NCBI GenBank assembly: GCA_000733355.1
Contig: JNVV01000008.1
Coordinates: forward strand, 554,961 to 617,551
DNA: 62,591 nucleotides
Direction of reading: 5' to 3'
Source: Falciphora oryzae
Lineage: Eukaryota; Ascomycota; Sordariomycetes; Magnaporthales; Magnaporthaceae
Below the pieces are notes generated by a model that was given only the letters and a program-made list of their open reading frames with translations, searched no databases and was not told the origin of the DNA. This document shows, in pieces, positions 31,323-43,707 of this stretch; position 1 is the stretch's first letter; the number at the start of each line of letters is the position of its first letter. A program made the translations under genes and the position numbers.

Positions 31323-34300
31323 AGGCGTAAGTCGACTCTAGAGGCCATACATGTGCACAGGCGGAAGCACCCGCCGTCGAGATTGCCACGGCCCGTTCCA
31401 AAATATCGGGACCTAGACGACCCGAGACCAAAGACGCGGTGAGGATGGGAAACGCCATGCATGTACGCGCGAGTGAGTGGCAAAAAAACATCGCGCCCGC
31501 CGCCCCGAGCAGAAAGCGGTCTGCAAAGAGGGCGCAGAAGGAGAAAAAGAAACGCCGACCGAGAAACGTTGCGTCGCGTCCCGGATTCATGGGACCCGGG
31601 AAGGGGGGAAGCAAAGCATGCCCGTCCTCCCGTGGCGTCCATGCGAGACATTTGGGACGACGCTGGACCAGACACACACACTTCAGAGGCGAGATCGAGT
31701 TGGACGAGATCGCATACCCTCGTACGACGGGGCAACGAGCCAGGCGAACGCCCGGTCTCGGATCGCCGTGTCTCAATCCCCTTGTGTCCGTCGCCCGGCA
31801 CCGGGGAGCAGGCCTTCCGCGAGACATTGCGCCACCTGGGCGGCGTAGATAGGCGGGCGGGCGAAAAAGCGGACACCCAAAGCGGGCGTCGGTAAAAAAG
31901 CGATCCGATATACGGAGCAAGCGGTCGGGTGAAATCCCAGCCAGCCTCACCGACTGTACGGATAACACAAGACACTGTTTGTTGTTGTTGCTGTTGACCG
32001 GGAACGACGGCCCTGTCTCAACCGCCCCTAGAAGAAATCTGCACACGCCCCCTTCCAGAACCTGGCCTATCTGCAGTCGTCCCCTCCACAGAGAGAGCCT
32101 GCAGGTCGGAAAATGTCCTGCCTCGTGACCACGAGCAGATATTGCCAAGGCAGGCGTTTGCGCCCCGCCTCCATATACCCTCCTTCAATACCCTCCCTCA
32201 CCAATGTGATGAAAGCCGCCAACTGCAAACCCCGATGGCGTCCGAGGGTGCCATCGGGCGGTGCGCGGGCTCGCCACTTGGGGAGCTTATGAACCAACCA
32301 CCAACCAAAACGCCTTGATATATGATGACTGTTAATATCCCCGGAGCTTCGCCGAATGGCTGCCCCCGCCGGGGCAGCATGGGGATGGCGTCCGGGCGCT
32401 CGTGCGGCGCGCCCAATGACGAAGGCCTCCCTTCCTTCACCTTGTGTTTCCCGGATCCTTCCCCAAGTTTCGTATTGAGCCTGCTCGCAGTTTCTGACAC
32501 CAGGAAACCCAGCAAAATGAAAGGCCTGTCAGCTCCCCCGCCGCCGCCGCCGCCGACGACGAGCTTACTTACGTAGGTGGTATTATAACCCGCACACGCA
32601 CACGCCCCCTGGTCGCTTGATGGATGGGTTGGTGGTATTCCATGTAACCCGGGCGGTGCCCTGGGGCTGACACGTCTCTCTCTGTGGGTGAGACTTGCGC
32701 GTGTGCCAGAAAGCCAAGCATTGGTAAGGCCCTCGGTGTTGCTTTCCGACTTTGGAAAGTAAAGTAGTGTGCCCCGGGTGTCCCTAAAGAAAAATGGTCC
32801 GCCAACGTGACCGCCCACGTTTCGCGGTACCGGATTATTGGCCTGGGTGGGCGGTCGGGGGAAACGCCGCTTTGCATTTCGCGTCTTGTCGGTAGCGAGC
32901 ACCGATCAGCGGGTGCGCGCCCAGTATGTAAGGGGACCCATTGACGGTTGACCAAGAAAGGGGAAAAAAAAAAAAAAAGCACACGCCCCCTTTCCTTGAT
33001 GTGATTTCTTTCTGCATCGGGCTTTCTTGTTTTCCCCGTTGCTTTTGTTCTTTTGTTTACTATTTTGCCGCCAGCCCCAGAACGTCCCCCAAGTCTCGTC
33101 CTGCTGGAGGAAGATGGGGAGCATTCTGGGCGGCGGGGACTCCTTTCTCTCGCCTGTATCCGGCCCAGAGTGCAGCAGCAAACTGGCGTGGTGGAGATGA
33201 AGGATGAAGTTGCATTTGGGCCCTTGTGTTCCAGAAGGAAAACACATGACAGGGGGTGAAAGATGGCGGCAGGCAAGTTCTGTCGATTTCCTCCTCCTGC
33301 CCTTGGATAGGCACAGCACTGGCGGCGGCGGACGGGCAGTCAGGCAGGCAATGCAAGATGAGCGAGGGTGGTGGGCTCGATGCGCGCGCTCTCACCGGAC
33401 GGACGAAAGCGGCGGTGAAGGAAGACCAAAAGAGAATGGGATTGCACGGCGGAAAAGAGACGACGCAGGCGCGCCTAGACGCAGCTCTGTGGCGACAAAC
33501 AGCTGGAGTTTCCTGATTGGAATGGATGGGGAAAAAAAAATTATCCCTTGCTTTCCTGGTGTCTCGCTGCATGCTCGGAGGGTGCATATGCGTCTGGTGC
33601 CCATGTTCGGCGTGGCGACAGAGGGATTTTAAAACGGGCGACCTATCAGGATGGCAGCCGCGCATCCAGGAAGATGCAGGTACGGAGCCAGTTGCCGGAT
33701 ACGGAGGCCACACACCACGGGCATCACCGCCGAGGGCGTGCCGGGGCGGGATTTCAAACGACTCTTTTTCCCTTGCATGAGTTTGAGAGGCAGAGAGAGA
33801 GAGTGTGTGTGTGTGTGGAGTGTCCATCACCCGCCCGACTCAGTCCCGACGCCCTTTCTGGGGTATTCTCTCCTCGTGAGCCGAGGTTGTTCAAGATGGC
33901 ACTAAAACAAGTGCAGGCTGCCACATCCTGACAATTCTCCTGTCCAACATCAGGCTAGCCGCAGGCCCTTGTGACACCTTGGCTCCAAAGGGCCTGAGCG
34001 CGTGAAGGATCAATTGGATTGCAAACGGGGGCGGGCTTGATATGGAAATCCGGGGGACTCTTGCACTAGGTCACCAAGGACAGCAAAAGCACCCCTTATT
34101 TTTGATTTGTTCGTTCCTTCTTACGCAGCAAGAAAGCAAGGGAGCCCGGCTACCAACGAAAAAAAGAAAAGGGTCCAAAGGTAAAAGACTGAATCAGCCA
34201 TGCTCCGAATTGCGGATCCCCATGGGTCGACGCCATGTGGAGAGTCGAGATGATGACCGATGGGGGCAGGCATTCCCCCAACTCAATCGAATGGAGACGA

Positions 34301-35769
34301 TATCCCGTCATTTTATTATTTTTTCTTCTCTTCTTCTTTTGTTCTCTGCACACCTCACACTCGCCACTCAACCCGGAACAGGCTAGAGGGCGATCAGCAG
34401 CAGCAGCATGTTCCTGTCATCATAAGCGGGGTGTCCTAGCTTTGTTTCTATTTCTACGTTTCTGTGTTTCTTGTGCCTGCAAAACTAAATCGGCTCGCTA
34501 ACACGGCTGGCGACTAGCTAGCGGAAAGGCAGCCAGCCACCCGAACTTCCTGTTTGCTGTCTGCCGTTTGCTGTTGCTGGGCCGAAGCAAAGCAAGCAAG
34601 TCAGCAGCTGCGCGCGACCGAGACGGGCGATCCGGAGAAAAAGCTTTGGCCTCCCCACCGCCAGCAGGGTTCGATTTTCGTCCCAACTTCGGTGTGAAGA
34701 AGCGGGCGTGCACCCCCGGGAAAACGGGCGGGTGGTGGAGACCTCTCCTTCTCTCGCGCGAGCCCTTTGACGACGGAAGACGACCTGGCCCCCTGCCTGC
34801 CTCGCTTTTGCATGGCTTTTTTGGTCGCCGGCCGGGTCCCCGTCGGAGAGGGCAACGCACACGCCCGGAAATGAGACGGAGTCCCCTGTCTGTAAGGGAC
34901 GAAGAGCTCCAGGGTCCAGGGTCATCATCATCCCAAAGCTCTCCCTTGCAGCATCCACCACCGAAGACAGAAAGGACACCAAGCTAAGCAGAGAAAAAAA
35001 AAAAAAAAAAAAAACAGGAGGCCAGTGCCACCCATGCCCGCCACCGCCATCTTGATCCCGGTGCTTGGTTATTAATTACCGGCGCCGGGACCGGCTTACT
35101 ATCTGATGTATTACCTTTCCATGGTTACCAAAGCCTGTGCCTGTCCTTCGCGGTCCCTCTTCACCTTGCGGGAGCGTCAGCTGTCCCCCTGAAGCCGGTG
35201 AGCAAGAGGCGAAATTCTGGCCTGCGCCGGCTGTTGCTGGGCCCCTTTTTATTTTGTTTTTGTTGTTGTTGTTGTTCCCGCGCGCCTTGGCCTATTCCGT
35301 CGGCGGAGTCGTTCGTTTTGTTCGTTTTGTTTTTGCGCAAGCAGCAACAGAAGCATGACAGAACAAAAAAGGCAAGGCCTAGATCGAAAGAAGCAGTTGG
35401 GCACACGAACACACACGCCACACAAATCAGCCCAATTGTAAGGTCGCTAGGGCCCGATGGGTCGAGGCAGGCACTATGAATAGCTACGGACGTAATCTGT
35501 GATAATGCGGGCAGAGCGAGATATAGCAGGCACCATGATGTTATGGGAATGCGTTCGTGCCCGCCCACACCAGCCCTCTTTTGAGCCCCGTCGTTTGCCG
35601 ATTAGCCTAGGCATGGATAGGCTTGGTATCGAGGGTTACGGTCACTCTCGATTCGGCAGGCAAAAACAAAAAGCCCCAAAACTCCACCGTCGTCGAGGGT
35701 GGCTTGAGAGCAATATTTTTCTCGCTTGTCTCAGCCGAAAGCACCTGTGATAGCTTTTTCTTGAGTGCC

Positions 35770-35774
<5 letters not shown>

Positions 35775-35800
<26 letters not shown>
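35775..35800 (+). repeat. GT dinucleotide microsatellite
   Basis: About 13 uninterrupted TG/GT units, one of several simple repeats in the geneless region. Confidence 0.9.
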
Positions 35801-35801
<1 letters not shown>

Positions 35802-36418
35802 GAAACCGGGCAATTCGGGAGATGCGCAGCACTGCCAGATTCTCGCGTCCTGATCCAGAGCTGAGATAATGCAAACCCCGTCCATCCCCGCCACGAGCCC
35901 GACGACGGCGCTTGCTTGCTTGCTTGTTTGATAAGATTGAAAAGTGGTCGCCTACCGGTCCATGCGATGCAGAGCGGGTGGGGTGAGTGATGTGATGCGA
36001 GAACCTGCAAGGACAAGCCCCTCCGTGGAACGAGCCCCCATCGTTGAAGACGCATCACAACAGCAGCAAACGCCCAGCCCCGGCCCGGCAGCAAGGCGCA
36101 GCAGCTGCCCGTGCCGGGCCTTGGGGAGAAGCTAAGCACCCATCGGGACGCCGGGTTTGTGCCCCCTCCTTCGCAATCTGCCGGGCCGTTCTGATAATTT
36201 ACGGAAGCCGTTTTCGTCTGTTTGCTTGCATGCCCGGGGGAGCTTGATTTTTCGTTTCTCGTGTGAACGAACCACTACGGACTAGCCCTCGCTCGTTTGT
36301 TTGGAGGCGAGCGGCGTTCTGCAGGAGGCGGATTTTGGCCCACCGAAATTGACGTACCTGAAAAAAAGAAGATGATGGCCAGGGCAAGGGGGAGCGAGCA
36401 AGGGGAGAGAGAAGAAAA

Positions 36419-36494
36419 AGCAAACCATGGACTAGCAAAACAGACTAAAGAGAAGAAGCAAAACATGGACTAGCAAAACAGGACTAAAGAGAAG
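36419..36494. repeat. 38 bp tandem duplication
   Basis: Two adjacent copies sharing ATGGACTAGCAAAACAG and ACTAAAGAGAAGAAGC, differing by an inserted G and a C/A change. Probably recent slippage or duplication; no ORF. Confidence 0.8.
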
Positions 36495-39400
36495 AAGCAA
36501 TAACAAGAGAGCAGAAGCAATGTGGAGGTGAGGGGAAAAGGATGACGAGGAGGGGGAAGTATCAGGAGAAGCAAAGATAGGAGACGCGCAGCAGCCAAAG
36601 GCACCATCACGAGAAGGGGTCTCGCTAGGGTGATTTGTCTTGGAGATGGGGGCATGGCACTTCCGCTTCCCACCCCTTTGCGGACAGACACATCCCGCAC
36701 ATTTCCGTCTCTGGGTCACTAGAGTGCTTGCATTGCGTCCACAGATGTGGAAAAAAAAAAAAAAAAAAAAAAAACCACCCACCACCTGGGGAGGTGTGCT
36801 GACATGGCATAGCAGTGGACTTTGTGCGCTCCATTGCATGAAGCCATCTTCTTTTGCGTCCTGTTCTTCGGCCGGCTTTTGGTGGACCACCAGCCGGTTG
36901 ACCCGCAGTGGCGCGCTTGGATGGGCGGGCTGTGGTTCCTGCCGGGTAGGTTTCTCGTTATGCCGTGAGCTCGCAGGCCAAGCCAAAGTCCAGTTATCCG
37001 GCGTGTACCCGCCGAACATATGCTACATCGGCATTGTACGTGATCTGCAGACAGGATATCGGATGCTGTTTATGTGTCGAGCCCAGCCAGCCGTTGGAGT
37101 CTGGCGCTTTGTTGCTGGCCGTTTGATGCCGATCGGTTGGGAAGCGAAGGGCCACCCAGCAGCCCGTCCGTCGTAAGGAAAGTCCGAAACCCATCCATCA
37201 CATCTCCATTTTTTATGGACCGGCCTAGCAGCAAATGCTGCCGTTCCACCGTTGCAGCTGCAGCTGGCTGCAGCGCTTGCGCTTTGGCCGTCATCACCAT
37301 CCATGGATTTCTCAGCCGTTGCGTTCGGCGGGGGTGGGGGTGGATAGAAGGTGGCTTTTCGATATCGACCTGCGACATGAGCCAGAACTCTCTGCGCGTC
37401 TTCTGCCTCTCTCCAAAGCGGACACCAGACCACATGGTGGGCGTGCGGGTGCACGATGGGATGAATTCAGAAGACGCCCCGCCGTTCCTCTCCATTCCTC
37501 GCCCCCGCCTCCTTTATTATTTTCCCCAAACGGGTCTTTTTTCTGGATCGTCCAGCAAACAAAAAGTATCGGCCCTCCATCATACTCCTCCATCGCGCCA
37601 TCTGCTGGGGAATCGGAGGAAAAAGGGTTCTGCCTCCTTCACCGAAGGAGGGGAGAGAGGGGCGTGGAGAGGGGAGGAACCAATCTCAAGGCTCGGCATG
37701 CCGCCAGCCTCTTGTGTTATTCCGGGGCGAGGCACGATATAGGAGAGGGTCGGCATATTGTGCCATGTCACAAGGGATGCAGAGCATGCAAGGAGCCACG
37801 AACGTGCTTGCAGGAGGATGAGGATTTTGTTCATGCCCGGTTGTGTGGTGGACTGCACCACCCACATCTTTGTTTGGCTCGACCGACCGCCGAGGCTGTA
37901 GGTCGGCTGCAGGTCGGCTGCAGTAGGAAAGCACCACCTGGCAGCAGGCAGCCCACACAGGTCGGAAAGCCAAAGCAGGCGCCCCAACGTCCAACAGCAA
38001 CAAACAACACTCATTCAAAGTGACCCAGCGGCGCAGCCGTATCGGACTAGCGCAAGGGCGGCAGGCAAGAGGTTGCATCGGGGGGTAGGTTTCGCATGGG
38101 ATGGTACTTTGGTACGACGTGCTCCGTGTGTGAGAACTTAGCGGATGGATGGGTGGATATGCGATGGGGTGGGAGCACCAGCTGCAGTGCGAGGTGGTGA
38201 TGGGCGATGATGACCTAGCGTGCTGGCCCGGGTACCTGTCGCCTCTCCTTCGTTTTTGGTCCACTTTTTAGCTTCGGACAGAGACGGAACCGACGACCTG
38301 GCTCCCTGGAGACCTTTGGGGCCCAAGGTGTACCCACATGCCACGCCGCCGTACCTGCCTCGAGCGAGCCTGGTACCTGACAGGAAGGGCGGATGTGAGG
38401 TGATGGATGGCGGCATCGCGGCGGCGCAATGCATCCATCTCTCGGTACCGTCTGAAACCTGCCCGCATTCCAGTCTTCCCCCAACGATTTGACGATGGGA
38501 ACATTTTGCGACGGTGGCAATGAAGCACGTTGGCTGCGACGGGGGTGAGTGAACAGCGAGTAATGTGCAGGCTTGCCGCCGGTTTGTTCGGCACGCTTTG
38601 GTGGATACGCCGCCGCTTTTTTTATTCTTCCTCGCGAGATTCGTGAAAGCGCGACGGCCGACTCGGGCATTGCTAACACCGTCTCGGGGTTTGAACGCCG
38701 TGCCTGTCTCTGCTACATAGCTCCATTTCCCGCCCACCCCGCCCGCCTGTCTGGGCCAAGGTGAGACGGGGAGAGGAGAGCATGAGAAACAGAAAAAAGA
38801 CAACAGGCCCCGTAAAAGTCGCGCAACGAGGACTCTTTCCGCCGCCTTTGTGTGCGGCCCCAGGGTTCAGCTCTCCGCGCACCGCTGCGGGGCAAAGAGA
38901 GTGAGGGAGAGGCTGCATGCATCGCAAATCGTTATGCGTCTACCTCCATGTGCAGTGTGCAGAGTGCGGTTCGTGGTGCCTGTCCCTTCCATCCTGTGCA
39001 GCGGTGCAATGGCGCTGCCCGCGACCCGTGGTTGCGTAGCAGCGCTGTGGACGAGGCTCGTCATGTTCAATCGACCGCCTACACCCCCTAGGCAAGTCCG
39101 CCGCACCCACACACACACACACCCACCCCCCGGCTCTTCCAATCTGCCCGACTGGCATGGGTGCCCTTGACCTGGCTTGTGACCCCCGGGCCCCGGCCCT
39201 GGCGCCAGGGGTTTGGGGGAGCGGGTTCCCAAACCCCCAACCCAGAGTGGGGAAAGGAAAAAAAAGAAAGAAAGAAAGAAAAAAAGAAAAGAAAAAAGGC
39301 CTTCGCAGCAAAGCACAGGCACAGAAAGACACCATTGGCATCGACGAGCTGCTACGCTACCACACCTTGTGCTGGTTGTCAGCATCCGCTGTACGCTACG

Positions 39401-40196
39401 CTAGCAGGCTTGGGTGGCGGCAGAACGCAGAAAGCAGCACGCCCAGGTGGCAGGGGTGGGCTTGTGAGAGGCCGCTGATCGCCTCGGGCGCGCGCCGTGG
39501 TTTGTGCTGCATGACCGGGGGGTGGTAGCGACTTCTCTTTTCGATTTTTCAATTCAAAAAAAAAAAAAAAAAAAATTGGTTTATCTGAAGTGCTCTTCTC
39601 CCCGTCTTCTTTTCGTCCCTGCTCTCATTAATCTCGCTCACTGCAAGCAAGGGCTCTCTGGACTCGTTCTTCTTGCAGGGGGGTACTCCACCGCTGCGGA
39701 CTTTAGCTTGCTGCTCGTGGCGTGGACTTTATTCTCCCAGGCCCTGGCGCTTGCTTCCGACTATCATTGTTATTATTATTATTTTATCCTATCGACCCTT
39801 TCCTTTTTTTCTTGTTTCGCGCCCGCCCTTCGTCTGGCCTCTTGCTTCCCACGACATCAAGACTGGAAACTTGGCCTTCTTTTTTTAAATTATTTTCTTG
39901 TTGTTTGCTTTTGCGGGCCATTTCACTGTCTGGGCGGGCTTTGGGGTCGTTTTCTGTTGTTTCTTTGGCGGGACGAGAGCTGATTCCGTTTCGGCCGCGC
40001 CCCCTTTTCCCACCCTGTCGAAACGCCCTCCTCGCTTGGCTCCACCATGTCTTTCTTTAATGCCGGATTCTCCCCTCACCACTGTTAACGTCGCCGCGGC
40101 CCTCCTCTCTGCTCGACATCGTGCCCTGACTTCGGGCCCGACCCTTTGTCGTTGCTTCTTTCCTCCACGCCCGCTTGTGCTCCCGAGAAATCAAAC

Positions 40197-42584
40197 ATGG
40201 AGGGCATCTTGGCCGTGCCGCCAGATCGCGGCACCATCATTGGGCGCGCGCTGTGGAAGGTGCGTTGGTGGGAAGAGTCCTCTCCGTTGTGTGTTCGCGC
40301 GCGGTGCCGCTGCCGCTGCGGCGCTTGCCGGAATGCCTTCGAGCGGGAACCGACCTCGTGGGCGGGACATTGACCAAACCTGACTCTGCGGCAGACTCGA
40401 TTCGTCGTCGTCGGCCCCCAAAAGAGGGAGCAGTCCAGCGCAACCTCGGCCGGGCGCATTCCCACCCCCAGGGAATCGCCTGGAAACCCGGCCACCACAT
40501 ACCTGTCCATCTACAAGTCTAGAGTGCGTCCAGACCCTGCATGAGTTCGCGCTGCGTCTTCTGCCTGTGCGCCCCTCTCGCTGGCGCTGGTGGGCGCCCG
40601 CCTGGTGGTTTCTTTGTCTGTACTGACGCCTTGTCTGGTCTTTCAGTCGGAGCTCGAGCCGATCCAGCAATACCACATAAGCTCCATAACCGACTGCCAG
40701 GTCCAGATGGTAGCCCACCGGAAACAAGGCCCGGTCCTCCAGACTCTGGTCGTGACGTTTGCCCCTGACCCGGCCACAGACAAACTGCGCAAGCGCCGCT
40801 CGAGCCGCGCCGCCGGCCTGACCACCAGCAGCAAAGAAACTCCGGCCAACACGCTATGGTTCCGCACCGGCGGCGAGGACGGCCTCAGCCTGCAGGACTG
40901 GGCCAGGTACATCCAGCTGCACATGCAACAGCCGCTGCCACAGCCCCAGTACGCCCACGGCTCGATCCCCATGAGCCCAGTCACCCCGGCCTCGCCCACC
41001 TTCACGAACCCCTTCGCCTCGTCCCGCTCCCGCGACCAGTCCGACTACTACACGCGCCCGCCTAGCGGCAACGTCCCAAGCTCCAGCAGCCGCAGCACCC
41101 TCCAGTACAAGGGCCCGTCCCAGACCCAGTCGAGCCGAGACCGGCCCGTGACGTACTCGGGCTCGCCAAGCCTTCGCTCCAAGCGCAGCGACATCTCGTC
41201 GCACGCCAGCGTCATGAACCACATGCAGCAGACGGCGTACGCCACGCACTACGGCTCCATGCACACGACCGATCTGCCCTCCCCCGCGACCACGATTGGG
41301 GACTACCAGGGCGATTTCATCGAGGGCTGGACCACGGCGCAGGGGCGGTCGTCGACGCTCAGCTCCCCGATCCGCGGCCGCGACAGCGTGGGCTCGGCCG
41401 TCTCCCCGCCATCGGCGGCACCCAATGCCACCATGGAGTCGAGCTCGCCGCCCATCCCCCGCGAGACGATCCTGGACAGGGCCTTCCAGATGCGCTGCAT
41501 CCCCGGCTCCGAGACCGAGACGCCCGGGGAGGAGAAGCTGACGTCGCTCGCCAGGTTCGAGGCGCTGATGAAGGACATGGACAGGAAACGTGGCCAGCGG
41601 GAGTCGGGGGCCAGCACCACGACGGCGCAGACGCCGACGGACCTGGGCCTGAGGAGCGCCTGGGACTCTGACGAGGACTCAGAATCGGACGACGACGTGA
41701 ACGAGTACGACGACCCGGAACCGAACCACCGGCTCGCCGCTAGCGGGTACGGAAACCGCCACGGCGCCCTGAACTCGCCTCGGCACGGCGGCCGCAGTCA
41801 CAGCTACAGCCAGAGCCAGAGCGGGTTTGCGCACGAAGAGGACATTGTCGAGGAGGACGTGTCGATGTCGGCCGGCGCCCAGCGCGCGCTCGAGTTCATC
41901 ACAACAGGGCGCTCGTCGCCGGCGCTGTCAGCCATGCGGTCGGCCGCGAGCCCGAGGAGTCCGAGGAGCCCGACGGGCGAGTTCCCTCAGTACAGCAGCC
42001 CTGCTAGCAATCTGCTTCCTCCAATGAACAACAGTGGGTCCTCTCAACTCCGGTCGAACCTTGGTCCCCCGAAAGAATCCTGGAGTGCTCAACAGACGGC
42101 GTACAACAGACAACTTCAGGTAGCGGACCCGGGTGATGCCATTGGCAGCAGCCCCGTCCAGCAGCCGGCGGCCGGCTCCTACGTGGTGAACACGATGGTG
42201 GTGCCGGCGCCACGCATGCACACCGCCCCGTCAGCCGCCTTTAGCAAGCCGCCGCCGGAGCAGCAGGAATTTGTGCCCTCTCAGGCCTCGCTTGCGTTGC
42301 GCCGCCCCGCCGTTGTCGAGAAGCGGCTCTCGGGACAGAGCCTGAAGCGGCTGAGCATCACGGAACTCACCAAGCGCCTCAGCGCCAGCAGCCTGCTCAT
42401 GGTGCAGACGAACGCCAGCAGCAGCGATGGCGACTCCCAGAAGCAGCAGCAGCAACAGCAGGTACAGTCGGCATCCCTAAGAGGCAAGGGAGGAAGAGGT
42501 GGCATGGTCCCACCGCCCGGCCCTGTCGACCGTGATAGGTGCGGGTGGCGCGGCAACCTGGGCGTCGACGGTGGCTTCCTGTGA
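40197..42584 (+). CDS. PH-domain protein, fungal signalling/cortex protein
   Basis: Three exons join in phase: 40197-40259, 40395-40523 and 40647-42584, giving 709 aa. The spliced N-terminus is MEGILAVPPDRGTIIGRALWK then TRFVVVGPQKREQ, YLSIYKSR and SELEPIQQYHISSITDCQVQ, ending in LWFRTGGEDGLSLQDWARYI: a pleckstrin-homology fold with its first strand, hinge and C-terminal helix. The fold should bind phosphoinositides or protein partners at membranes. The remaining 590 residues are Ser/Pro/Thr-rich and disordered with an acidic patch (DSDEDSESDDD), many SP sites suited to proline-directed kinases, and a C-terminal poly-Gln run. It is preceded by the 9 kb geneless region and a T/C-rich promoter. 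Orthologues are widespread in filamentous ascomycetes, but I know of no assigned function. Confidence 0.85.
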
Positions 42585-43707
42585 TTCGCCGCGGGACACG
42601 TGTCCACCCCCTCTTCGTTCTGAATAGCCTGGTTGTCTTCTCTCTACCTCCGCCACCGACGGGCGCTCCGGTACTCTCCATCCCGGTCCCCGCAACGACG
42701 ATACCCAGCCACGACGATCCCGACCTTCTCGCAGCGACCATGATTCATCGATCGGACGCCGGAATGTTATCTTGACATTTACCAACAAGCGCACTTGTCG
42801 AGTCCTCAGCAACACTCAGTTGACGTGCTTCAAAGATGGACTTGGTCCGCTCTAACCTGCTTCTGCCTGACGGAGGAATGGTTTCTGGCACTTGTTTTGA
42901 TATACCCCTATGTCTTTTATGTCGTCCTCGCCTTTGGTTTTCCTTCTCTCACATGAACCAAGCTTCGCATTGCATTTTCATCACGACCGAAATGACCTTT
43001 TCCTTTTTGTCCTAAACCACCACGCCGGAGGGAGGTACAGTTGAATTTTTATTTTTATTTTTATGTCATTTTATTTCAAGGCTCATTGGCTGTTTAATCC
43101 TGCGCTTCTGTTTAAAAGCTGCTTTTAATACTTTGACAAAACCTGCCGATACAAACGGACAAGGGTCGGGGGAGGTGGAGGGAAAGGTGCAGACAATATC
43201 CAAGACCATGACTTGATATACATCCTTTGTTCTTTCTTTTCTACCTACCCTTCATCAAGACTAGGTTCCGCTTCGTGACTTTAAATAGGGAGGGAGTGTG
43301 ACGATCTAGCTGACGATTGTAGCGAAGATATATGTGGGAGATGCCGGGTTATGCTGCCTTGATGCGCTGAAGGTGGACTTTGACTTTGTAGCTCGAGAAC
43401 TCTTCGTCGTAAACCTAGCATTCTCCGGATGAACAATCCTCTCACCGCATGGCTGCGTCCAACCCGACTGTCCTATCCTGTACGATTGGTGACTCGCTTG
43501 GTAGACGTTGGGGCTCTTTCGATGTAGTTTCGAAAATCGGGCTGACAGCTGTCAGCAGTCTTGAGAGACCCTATTCGCAAAACCACATCCCACCTGACGT
43601 CACGGCAAATCCTACTCCCCACCACAACAACACCATAAAGCAAACAAACAAAACCACACATACACAACCGAGACAGGATTACATTACAAAAACAACAAAA
43701 AAGAAAA
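42585..43707. other. Intergenic between PH-domain gene and hydrolase-like gene
   Basis: No gene supported. The first half is T-rich 3' flank. From about 43600 to 43700 an A/C-rich leader (ACAACAACACC, AAACAAACAAAACC) immediately precedes the next ATG, a typical fungal 5' UTR composition. Confidence 0.55.

Larger units (their letters stand above)
31012..40196. other. 9.2 kb geneless region upstream of PH-domain gene
   Basis: I find no convincing coding sequence on either strand. The longest frames (288 and 277 codons, 31109-32148, minus) are Arg/Ser/Cys-rich chance readings. The region is not AT-rich, shows no transposon domain, and is dense in simple repeats: GAGA/GTGT at 33795-33818, GT repeat at 35775-35800, CTTG repeat near 35911-35930, A runs at 34992-35014, 36750-36774 and 39556-39575, GAAA repeat at 39256-39297, CACA at 39107-39122, TTA repeat near 39765-39785. 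A perfect hairpin lies at 31299-31322 and a 38 bp tandem duplication at 36419-36494. The last 650 bases are T/C-rich like a fungal core promoter. It may be an extended promoter, a long 5' leader or non-coding RNA territory. Confidence 0.55.

Noticed and set aside
31109..32148. Minus-strand frames of 288 and 277 codons in the geneless region
   Set aside because: Arg/Ser/Cys-rich, overlapping in different frames, with no domain; typical chance frames in stop-poor GC-rich DNA.
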